The notes beneath the pieces were generated by a model. The model did not search any database and was not told where the DNA came from. It worked only from the letters and a program-made list of their open reading frames with translations. The position numbers and the translations under genes are program-made. From a virus, in the IMG/VR virus record IMGVR_UViG_3300030119_000989, positions 1-54,711 of that record: 54,711 bases of DNA. One strand, written 5' to 3'. Below, one piece after another: positions 48,793 to 54,711 of the stretch. Each line of letters starts with the position of its first letter. Position 1 is the stretch's first letter.

Positions 48793-48812
48793 ACTGCATT
48801 TCACTGCATTTC
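48793..48812 (+). repeat. Tandem decamer, possible integrase arm sites
   Basis: ACTGCATTTC occurs twice back to back, about 95 bases left of the tRNA-derived core. Arm-type integrase sites are often short direct repeats at this distance. Confidence 0.4.
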
Positions 48813-48907
48813 GGTGTCTGCCAGGTGTTTCTTGGTTGTGATGGGTAGCGATGATCCGCATTATTGAGCCAGAAACGCTGATTCTGAACTGCTGAGTGGG
48901 GTCAAAA

Positions 48908-48954
48908 CACGCTTCACACGCGTGAGGTCACAGGTTCGAGCCCTGTATCGCCCA
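48908..48954 (+). other. Attachment core: 3' half of tRNA-Val(CAC)
   Basis: The sequence gives an anticodon arm CACGC-TTCACAC-GCGTG (anticodon CAC), variable loop AGGTC, T-arm ACAGG-TTCGAGC-CCTGT, acceptor strand ATCGCCC and discriminator A. No 5' half (GGGCGAT and D-arm) precedes it, so this is not a whole tRNA but an att site. A terminator hairpin follows at 49003. Integrase 2 ends within it. Confidence 0.85.
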
Positions 48955-50220
48955 TTCCCCGGTAAAGTCTGTATTTGACAGAACTTGCCGACCATGGACA
49001 AACCCCTTGTTTTCAGGGGTTTTTTCATGCGCACCCTTTTTACATGTCATGCCCTGACCATGTCCGTCGGACGGTGACTGCTGCGCTTTTTGCTGCGCCT
49101 GTCCCCTGCCGATTGCTTTTCTAAAATCAGCATCCCTGTCAATGCTCATGGCATAGTGTTTGGCAGCAACGGCAGGTGAATTACCAATCCACTTACAGAC
49201 AGTCGATAAGTCATACTCCCGCATCAATTCAGATTCCCGGCTTGCACGAAGATTTTGCCATAATCGCGGCCAGGGTTCAAAGCCGGCAGATCGGATAATC
49301 CGTATGAATTGGGTTCTGAGATTTTGTGTTGCATCCCGGTAACGTGTAATGACATGGACGGCACCTGGTTCAGCAGCTTCAAAAGCGTCCATCAACAGTG
49401 TCCGTAATTCAGGAAACATCGGGACGGTTCTGACAGCATGACCGTCATGGTGTTCAGTTTTGATCGACCGGACCCGCAATGCCCCAGCCTCCCAATCGAC
49501 ATCAGCCCAAGTCAGTGCCAAATGCTCAGACGGGCAACGCAAGCCACCCCATCGACTCAGGCCAATAAGCAAACGCCATTGCACATCGGAGCAAGCATCA
49601 ATAATCGTTTGGATCGTGTCAGCAGGTACAAAAAACTTTCGGCTTTCGTTTTGCTGTGTGCCAGATCGGATTCCTTCAAATGGGTTGGAACTCGTCAGCT
49701 TCCATCGAATAGCTTTACGCCAAAACGTTCGAGCAGCCACGACACGCCGCGCCACGGTTGGGATAGCTAATCCCTGATTCTCCACCAGCCATGACCGCCA
49801 GGCATCAGCATCCGCCTCTGTGATATCAGCAAGCAAGCGACTTGCATTGAAAAAGTCCAACAGGTTTCTTTTGGTATGCCCGTAGGATTTAAACGTTGCC
49901 GGCTTGCCGTTGATCGTCTTCATATATCGGCCCAGGAAGTCGCCCAGCGTCGTTTGTGTCACGCCTACCCCATCAGCCAGCCCAACGGCTCGAAGCTTTG
50001 AGAGCAACGTTTCATCCAGCGATGCAAGCCACTGTGAGACTTCCGCATCGTGTGGCCGACTTTGCAGCTTGTCAGCAATGATCGTTTCAACCTTCGCCAT
50101 GATGGACCGCGCTGCCTTGGCGTTTGTCCTGCCAAGTCGCACAGATCGCCGTTTACCGTTTGGCGTTAGTGTGAAGTCAATGCGTCGTAGTCCATCGTTA
50201 TAAGTTACAAGTGATGCCAT
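48928..50220 (-). CDS. int: Tyrosine recombinase (integrase 2), planctomycete-type
   Basis: A 430-residue integrase unlike integrase 1. The N-terminal arm-binding part reads SLVTYNDGLRRIDFTLTPNG and RLGRTNAKAARSIMAKVETI. Catalytic residues: Arg in RWGGLRCPSEHLALTWADVD, a second box WQNLRASRESELM, and the Tyr in AVAAKHYAMS. The last 50 residues are low-complexity and end AIQGSNL by reading into the tRNA fragment, a common feature of tRNA-targeting integrases. ATG 50220. It should act on the adjacent core. Confidence 0.92.
   Translation of the reverse strand: MASLVTYNDGLRRIDFTLTPNGKRRSVRLGRTNAKAARSIMAKVETIIADKLQSRPHDAEVSQWLASLDETLLSKLRAVGLADGVGVTQTTLGDFLGRYMKTINGKPATFKSYGHTKRNLLDFFNASRLLADITEADADAWRSWLVENQGLAIPTVARRVVAARTFWRKAIRWKLTSSNPFEGIRSGTQQNESRKFFVPADTIQTIIDACSDVQWRLLIGLSRWGGLRCPSEHLALTWADVDWEAGALRVRSIKTEHHDGHAVRTVPMFPELRTLLMDAFEAAEPGAVHVITRYRDATQNLRTQFIRIIRSAGFEPWPRLWQNLRASRESELMREYDLSTVCKWIGNSPAVAAKHYAMSIDRDADFRKAIGRGQAQQKAQQSPSDGHGQGMTCKKGAHEKTPENKGFVHGRQVLSNTDFTGEWAIQGSNL
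49003..49025 (+). terminator. Terminator behind the tRNA fragment
   Basis: CCCCT-TGTTTTC-AGGGG followed by TTTTTT, plus strand, inside the 3' end of integrase 2. It would end transcripts of a tRNA-Val restored by integration. Confidence 0.65.
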
Positions 50221-50225
50221 TTTGT

Positions 50226-50441
50226 TTATCCCCTCCGCCGGCGATTGATTCGTCGGCTTTCAATTCCAAAGTATTCAGCTAGTCGGTCAGCCAGATCAAG
50301 GCGCAGCGACGTCTCATTGTGCATGAACCGCAGCAGTGAAGAATGTCGAAGTCCTGTCGCCTTGGCCACAGCCCGTACTGATTCAACCTCGCGCAGTGCT
50401 TCACGAAGCAAAGCGGTCAAGTTTTTTTCCTTTGTTGACAT
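50226..50441 (-). CDS. Small XRE-type HTH protein
   Basis: About 71 residues: TALLREALREVESVRAVAKA, then TGLRHSSLLRFMHNETSLRL, a helix-turn-helix, with a basic tail (ESRRINRRRRG). I start at ATG 50441. It lies directly upstream of integrase 2 in the same direction and could control it or the nearby palindromes. Confidence 0.7.
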   Translation of the reverse strand: MSTKEKNLTALLREALREVESVRAVAKATGLRHSSLLRFMHNETSLRLDLADRLAEYFGIESRRINRRRRG

Positions 50442-50565
50442 GGTGTTTATTTTGACCAATCGCCGTATTCAGGTCAATAGTAATTGCGGGTTTATCTGCT
50501 TTACTTTGTATTCACGTGCGAAGCCTTGAGCGCATGCACGTGCTTATGGTTCTTTATGGAATAGG

Positions 50566-50626
50566 TGACGTATACGTCATCAGTAATTGCACGGAAATGT
50601 CACCAGTGCTAGTGACGTACACGTCA
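50566..50626. promoter_or_regulatory. Two operator-like palindromes
   Basis: TGACGTATACGTCA (50566-50579, perfect) and TGACGTACACGTCA (50613-50626, two central mismatches), both followed by TCAGT, 47 bp apart. They lie between the winged-helix gene and the small HTH gene, suiting an operator for integrase or HTH expression. Confidence 0.6.
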
Positions 50627-50630
50627 TCAG

Positions 50631-51026
50631 TCACTTGTCTGTTACACTCGCCAATGGGAATATGCGATATGTAGACGCCCCACGGTTCAGACCGCCACGA
50701 TAAATGCGTTTTACCAAGCCACGCTTACAGAGCTTTCCGATGGCGTCCAGTGTGCGTCGTGGACTTGTGCCGGCTCGCTTTGCAATATAGGCGGCACTTG
50801 TACATGCGGTTCCCTTACGTTCATCCCGGTAGAGTACCAGCCAAACAGCGAGTTCGGACCGTGTCAGGTTGGCCATGCTGCAATCGACAAACGAATTGAG
50901 TACCACAAAGCGGTCACGTGTTCGCCGCTTGTCTCCTTTGCCGTGCTTAGGCTTTGCGGTTCGCGGTTCGTCATCCATCGGTGGCAGGACATCACCAGCA
51001 GGGATAATGCGGCTCTCACTCATCAT
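50631..51026 (-). CDS. Winged-helix replication-type protein
   Basis: About 131 residues. After a polar N-terminus, NLTRSELAVWLVLYRDERKG, then SAAYIAKRAGTSPRRTLDAI and KLCKRGLVKRIYRGG, form a winged helix like those of plasmid and phage replication or regulatory proteins. ATG 51026 or 51023 overlaps the ATPase stop. Confidence 0.6.
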   Translation of the reverse strand: MMSESRIIPAGDVLPPMDDEPRTAKPKHGKGDKRRTRDRFVVLNSFVDCSMANLTRSELAVWLVLYRDERKGTACTSAAYIAKRAGTSPRRTLDAIGKLCKRGLVKRIYRGGLNRGASTYRIFPLASVTDK

Positions 51027-51963
51027 CGCACCCCGCTTCATCAGCAGCGGCAGGGGTACGTTTCCAAAGTTCGGCCACAGCGTTTGAAAGTTTCCGGATT
51101 GGAATTGCCGGCGTACCCGTTTCGCTTGCTGCTGGCTCAAAGTGTTGCCGTTTGCGGTCGAATGTTAGCGACAAGTCGCGGCACTCACCATGTCTTGATT
51201 TAAGATGTTTTAACGTCATCAGGTCGCCGGTCGAGTCGTCAGAATCCGGATACAGAATAAAGGCGTCATCGGCCCCAAATTCCAGTTCCGAGCTTTCGCG
51301 GAAGCTGGCAAGATTCAACCCCTCACCGGCATAACTTGAACGCCCCTTACTGTCTTTGGAGCGTCCTACAGCGCTTACCACAATGACAGCCACACCAGCA
51401 TCGGCGAATTGCCGTAAGCAATCCATCGTCCGATTGACGCGGCCCCGGTCAGGCTCATGGTCCCCCGGTAATGCAATGCGTTGAATGTAATCCAGAACCA
51501 GCAGATCAGCACCAAATTCATCGGCAGTAGCGGCCACGTTGCCCAAGTCAAACGGCGGTCGGACAAAACACAGTCGGTCGGCTACACTCTCAAGCGTTGT
51601 CATGCCTTGGTCGATGCGGTCGCCGTGTTGAGATTCCAGCCGGCGGTAGCGAATCGTCGTCAGGTCCACGCCCGACAATCTGGAAAGCTGGCGATCCATC
51701 AGCACCGTTGGCGGCATTTCGATATTGCATACCAATACCCGCAAGGCCGGTGTGAATCGCAGAGCATCGAGAACGCCTTGCATGGCAAAGGCGGTATTGC
51801 CGGCTCCTGGTGCGCCACCGATCAATGTTACCAGCCCCGGCCCGACTTCCAGCCGGCTCAATGCCCCAGCCCCCATGGGATAGAACGTCGGTTGTCTGCT
51901 GGTCATCAAGTCATCGCGCCACGATCCCAGTACATTTTCAGCGGTGGTGTAATTGCTTGTCAT
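51016..51963 (-). CDS. DnaB/RecA-fold ATPase with altered Walker A
   Basis: A 315-residue protein with a RecA-type core, like AAA_25/DnaB-like helicases and RepA-type proteins. The P-loop reads GGAPGAGNTAF (residues 49-59) with Asn56 where the catalytic Lys is expected. Walker B is DLLVLDYIQRIALPG, and VAVIVVSAVGRSKDSKGRSS matches the sensor region. Codon AAT differs from a Lys codon by one base. Next to a primase it would be the replicative motor of the second element, unless the change has made it inactive. Confidence 0.7.
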   Translation of the reverse strand: MTSNYTTAENVLGSWRDDLMTSRQPTFYPMGAGALSRLEVGPGLVTLIGGAPGAGNTAFAMQGVLDALRFTPALRVLVCNIEMPPTVLMDRQLSRLSGVDLTTIRYRRLESQHGDRIDQGMTTLESVADRLCFVRPPFDLGNVAATADEFGADLLVLDYIQRIALPGDHEPDRGRVNRTMDCLRQFADAGVAVIVVSAVGRSKDSKGRSSYAGEGLNLASFRESSELEFGADDAFILYPDSDDSTGDLMTLKHLKSRHGECRDLSLTFDRKRQHFEPAASETGTPAIPIRKLSNAVAELWKRTPAAADEAGCDDE

Positions 51964-52952
51964 GCTATACCCCCTTTAATGCCGTGTTCATATCCGCACC
52001 GAATCTGCCGTTCGACTTCCGATGGCGGCAAACCCGAATCACGCGCCGGCTCACTAAGCAGTCCGTGGCATAGGTGTAGTGGTGCACCACATTCAGCTAG
52101 ATTCGCCGATGCGCTGAATAACAACCGGTGGCGGTCACCAGTCGTCGCACCTTCGCGGAGAAAATGCAGCGTTAGTGAGTTGAGCTTTGCCGATACGTCA
52201 CCTTTGACCACGGCATCACGGCGTTTGAGCATCGCTTTACTTTCATTCTGCACTTGCTCAGTAGCGGCATTCCATGCGGCAGGCAATTCAAAGCCACATT
52301 TCCCGTCGCCAAGTTCTGCCAATTCGAACGGCTCAGGCTCGCAGGCAAGTTCAACGATGCGATCAACACCCGTGTAGAGCAGTTCATCCACTGTCAAACG
52401 GCGTTTGTGTAATCCCGTTTTGGGGTGACGTGAGTTTGGGGCGCGGAAAGCCCGGACACAATCATAAACCCCCGTATCAATTACGATACCAGCTTGCTCA
52501 GCAACTTGCTCAGCAAACCGTCGGGCAATCCGGTGAAACATCGGCCCCGGTTTGGGACCGAAGCCCCACAGCGGCAGGCCCACGTGAAAGCCCTTGGAGC
52601 CAGAGAAGAATACCAGCAGTGAATCATCACTTACAGTGAAGCGTTCACCCAATTGCACGCAAAGCGTTCTAGCGTCATTTAGGGCGAGCACAAGATCATC
52701 GGCCCGGTCAATGTCCCACCAGCACCACAAGGCACCACACGACCCCTTATAGGCACGTGTGGAGCCAGTGCGTTGCAGGTGATCGCGAAAGTCGCACCCA
52801 AACGTGAAAGCCGATAGATAGCCCTCGTTACTCACCCCAGCCTTGGCATTTGCCGAGCAGTACGCAGCAAATGCTTTCGGCCAATCAATCAGCTTTCGGT
52901 CGCCGGTACATGCTCCGACAATCCGAAAACCGAAAGGGGTTGCATTACTCAT
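51960..52952 (-). CDS. Archaeo-eukaryotic primase-like protein
   Basis: A 330-residue primase of the PriS/AEP type. The catalytic DxD is in LWCWWDIDRADDLVLALNDA, motif II is VFFSGSKGFHVGLPLWG, and motif III lies around YDCVRAFRAPNSRHPKTGLH. The C-terminal part (LREGATTGDRHRLLFSASAN) is helical, as in mobile-element primases. It would start DNA synthesis for the second element. Overlaps both neighbours by a few bases. Confidence 0.8.
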   Translation of the reverse strand: MSNATPFGFRIVGACTGDRKLIDWPKAFAAYCSANAKAGVSNEGYLSAFTFGCDFRDHLQRTGSTRAYKGSCGALWCWWDIDRADDLVLALNDARTLCVQLGERFTVSDDSLLVFFSGSKGFHVGLPLWGFGPKPGPMFHRIARRFAEQVAEQAGIVIDTGVYDCVRAFRAPNSRHPKTGLHKRRLTVDELLYTGVDRIVELACEPEPFELAELGDGKCGFELPAAWNAATEQVQNESKAMLKRRDAVVKGDVSAKLNSLTLHFLREGATTGDRHRLLFSASANLAECGAPLHLCHGLLSEPARDSGLPPSEVERQIRCGYEHGIKGGIA

Positions 52953-53439
52953 GGCTTACCCCCTCAGCTTGTCCCGGTTCGTCCGGTGCAAAGTCATTGT
53001 CAGCGGTCGGGTCAGCGTCGATTCCGACTACCACAAACGATTGAACACGGTTGTACTCCGCGCCGTCATCTTCGCGTCGTAACGTCACCTTGACAGTGCA
53101 ACGGATGCCCAGCGGTAGAGGCATTTCCAATTGTTCCAAGCTAGTGACGCCAAGTTTGCCCAGGTCCCTCTTGGCCATAGGCAATGCGGTAGCGGTCAGC
53201 CACACGTCATGCCAAAGTTGACGCCCGGTGTGTTCGCCTTCCAATATTCGGAAAGTCAGCTTGTATCCTGGAGTCCCACTTCGTGCTGTGAACAGTTCCC
53301 CGGCGGTCACATGGGTGGTATACGTTCCAGCTGGCAGGGGTGAAAAATCTCCGGCGGCTTGGGTCGATTGCCATTGCTGGTGTAGTGAGTCGGTTCCGCC
53401 GTTGAGAATGTCCGACAGTTTGGGGCGATTGTTCAACAT
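52945..53439 (-). CDS. DUF669-like single-strand-binding type protein
   Basis: A 164-residue protein. FSPLPAGTYTTHVTAGELFT, then GYKLTFRILEGEHTGRQLWH and MAKRDLGKLGVTSLEQLEMP, follow the DUF669 pattern of phage proteins with an OB-like fold, usually near replication genes and probably binding single-stranded DNA. The acidic C-terminus (DADPTADNDFAPDEPG) resembles SSB tails. Confidence 0.65.
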   Translation of the reverse strand: MLNNRPKLSDILNGGTDSLHQQWQSTQAAGDFSPLPAGTYTTHVTAGELFTARSGTPGYKLTFRILEGEHTGRQLWHDVWLTATALPMAKRDLGKLGVTSLEQLEMPLPLGIRCTVKVTLRREDDGAEYNRVQSFVVVGIDADPTADNDFAPDEPGQAEGVSHE

Positions 53440-53684
53440 TTCGCACCCCCTTTACGGCAAGTCGGACAGCCGGCGTCAATCCAATCACGCAGTTCAACAG
53501 CACGCCAGCGAACTAGCGCCCCCAGTTTGACTGGTTGCGGCATCCGGCCCATGTCAGAAAGCCGGTAAACGGTGCGCGACGATGCGTTGAGCATTTTGGC
53601 GACTTGGCGAACGTCAAGCAATACGGGTCGGCTCATTTCGACCCCGGCGTCAGCCCCGCCGGTGGGTTTAGAAGTGAAAGCCAT
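53433..53684 (-). CDS. AlpA-like HTH regulator
   Basis: An 83-residue protein with the AlpA/HTH_17 pattern LLDVRQVAKMLNASSRTVYR, then MGRMPQPVKLGALVRWRAVE and LRDWIDAGCP. Such proteins control excision and early expression in satellites and integrative elements. It is followed by a CxxC and a basic end. First gene of the replication operon. Confidence 0.8.
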   Translation of the reverse strand: MAFTSKPTGGADAGVEMSRPVLLDVRQVAKMLNASSRTVYRLSDMGRMPQPVKLGALVRWRAVELRDWIDAGCPTCRKGGAKC

Positions 53685-53781
53685 TGGGCTATCTCCGTAA
53701 CAGGTCGGGCCAGCATCCTTACCGGTGTGTCGCCTGTTATGGAAAGTTTATTGGCAGTTCCAGACAGAATACCCATTTACG

Positions 53782-53888
53782 GTTTTCTGGAATCATAATT
53801 GCCAGCACACGCCAAGCAAGTTCTTTTTTATTAAGAAGTTGCCACACCTACGTTTTTTCTTTCCAGAAAACCTATTGCTCCAGAAAAC
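53782..53888. repeat. Repeated TTCCAGAAAAC boxes upstream of the alpA-like gene
   Basis: GTTTTCTGGAA (53782-53792) and its exact inverse TTCCAGAAAAC (53861-53871), plus CTCCAGAAAAC (53878-53888). They lie in the 200-bp gene-free gap upstream of the alpA-like gene, so they are likely regulator sites. Confidence 0.5.
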
Positions 53889-53892
53889 TTAA

Positions 53893-54711
53893 TTACAAGT
53901 TTGTACGCCCCCATTCTCTCATCCGTTTGCCTTCATTTAATTCGACGTCATTGTGAAGACAGTATTGTTCAAATGTAAGTCGATCCTCTTTCGGAGCCTC
54001 TTTGGCATCTTGCCAGCCACGATAAAAGTTCGTGTACTTATTGAGTTTTACGGGATTGTCCTTGATTGGTGTTCTGCCGCCTTTTCTCTTGGATTTACCT
54101 TTTCGTTGTTTTGATTCTGTTGAATTTTCAGGTGGATCATGCAGAGTTGAAGTGATGGGCAACTCGACGCTTCGATTCTTTTCACCATTTAGAGACTTAC
54201 CACCAGTATTGAAATCTAGTTTCTCTTTCGGCCCAAGAAGCTCAGGTAGCCGATATTCCACGGAATCAAGATGCGCAAGCAGTTCATCACGACTGACAAC
54301 AGACAGAATTGAAGACTTGCTTGGCCCAAGGCATAAATCGATCCGCAATCGGTTAATATCGCCACATAGCGCGATGGTGGTATTACGAACGTTCAGCCAT
54401 CGTTGTTGCTCAACATTCATACCGTCAATCGTGCCAAGATTCATGCTTGCGAGCATTTTGTCGGCCAAGCTGTTGATTCCCGAGTCGGCCCAATCCCCGC
54501 CGCGCTGCCGCTCCACCCGTTCCAGCGGGGAGTATTCGTCGCTGATCTTGATGGAGAACGTGAAGGCGTCCGGCTCGGACTTATCGAAGCGGCGTTTCAT
54601 CGCTTCCAGCAGGACTTTGATTTCATCGTCAGCTAAGCCTTCCAGTACATAACACAACTTGGGTCTGTCATCCCGATACGTGAAGTACAAGTCAACAATG
54701 GGAAAGAGCAT
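53893..54711 (-). CDS. Hypothetical protein reaching the window edge
   Basis: A 272-residue frame whose ATG is the last codon of the window, so the true start may lie beyond it. It is charged and helical: VLEGLADDEIKVLLEAMKRR, then FTFSIKISDEYSPLERVERQ, a Lys/Ser-rich middle (SKQRKGKSKRKGGRTP) and the end RLTFEQYCLHNDVELNEGKR. No family recognised; it may belong to the cargo of the second element. Confidence 0.5.
   Translation of the reverse strand: MLFPIVDLYFTYRDDRPKLCYVLEGLADDEIKVLLEAMKRRFDKSEPDAFTFSIKISDEYSPLERVERQRGGDWADSGINSLADKMLASMNLGTIDGMNVEQQRWLNVRNTTIALCGDINRLRIDLCLGPSKSSILSVVSRDELLAHLDSVEYRLPELLGPKEKLDFNTGGKSLNGEKNRSVELPITSTLHDPPENSTESKQRKGKSKRKGGRTPIKDNPVKLNKYTNFYRGWQDAKEAPKEDRLTFEQYCLHNDVELNEGKRMREWGRTNL

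Noticed and set aside
48841-48954. A complete tRNA-Val gene
   Set aside because: Only the anticodon arm to the 3' end is present; the 26 bases before it do not form a GGGCGAT acceptor strand or a D-arm.
1-54711. CRISPR array
   Set aside because: No set of regularly spaced 25-40-base repeats was seen; the only tandem arrays are the 12-bp and 10-bp repeats listed.

Overview
The window reads as a temperate, siphovirus-type prophage of about 48.9 kb followed by the start of a second integrative element. The host is most likely a planctomycete. The reason is family resemblance: the second integrase (48928-50220) looks like the long tyrosine recombinases common in Planctomycetota. This rests on recall of families, not on a search.

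Region 1 (1-19970, almost all minus strand) is the leftward early arm. From its promoter end it holds a small Cro-position gene followed by two terminator hairpins, an HTH regulator with an EF-hand/dockerin-like loop, an 86-nt tmRNA-like RNA, csrA, a Rad50/SMC-like ATPase, a YqaJ/RecT recombination pair, an acidic helix-hairpin-helix protein, a replication initiator with its partner, and a dense cluster of DNA/RNA-modification-type genes. That cluster holds a Gp37/Gp68 protein, an ASCH protein, a DUF4031 protein, a C5 cytosine methylase with a nested gene inside it, a PP-loop/PAPS-reductase-like protein and a D12 adenine methylase. RusA, a small HTH protein and integrase 1 close the arm. Most genes overlap by ATGA, so this is effectively one operon.

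Region 2 (19970-22692) is the immunity switch. It has divergent promoters with an operator-like inverted repeat, an S24/LexA-type repressor, an HSDR_N nuclease-like gene and an ImmA-like HExxH peptidase on the opposite strand. A gene-free stretch follows, with five perfectly spaced 12-bp repeats just upstream of a promoter-like sequence.

Region 3 (22693-48660, plus strand) is the late arm. It carries a sigma-like factor, appendage-type proteins, both terminase subunits, a DUF935 portal, a MuF head protein fused to an HExxH metallopeptidase, a protease with a nested scaffold, decoration and major capsid proteins, connectors, tail tube, tail chaperone with a -1 frameshift signal, tape measure and distal tail proteins. 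One secreted-protein gene interrupts it on the minus strand. It ends with a lipoprotein and an alpha/beta hydrolase, and I recognise no classical endolysin. Nine copies of a bipartite motif (GACACCGCC, then YAAYCAC exactly 35 nt downstream of the first base) lie in front of late genes.

Region 4 (48661-54711) holds a terminator, tandem decamers, the 3' half of a tRNA-Val(CAC) as an attachment core, and then a second minus-strand element. That element has integrase 2 (its end overlaps the core), an HTH protein, a winged-helix protein, a DnaB/RecA-like ATPase lacking the Walker A lysine, an archaeo-eukaryotic-type primase, a DUF669-like protein, an AlpA-like regulator and an unknown gene reaching the window edge. 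The simplest reading is two elements in tandem at one tRNA-Val site, the second possibly a phage satellite.
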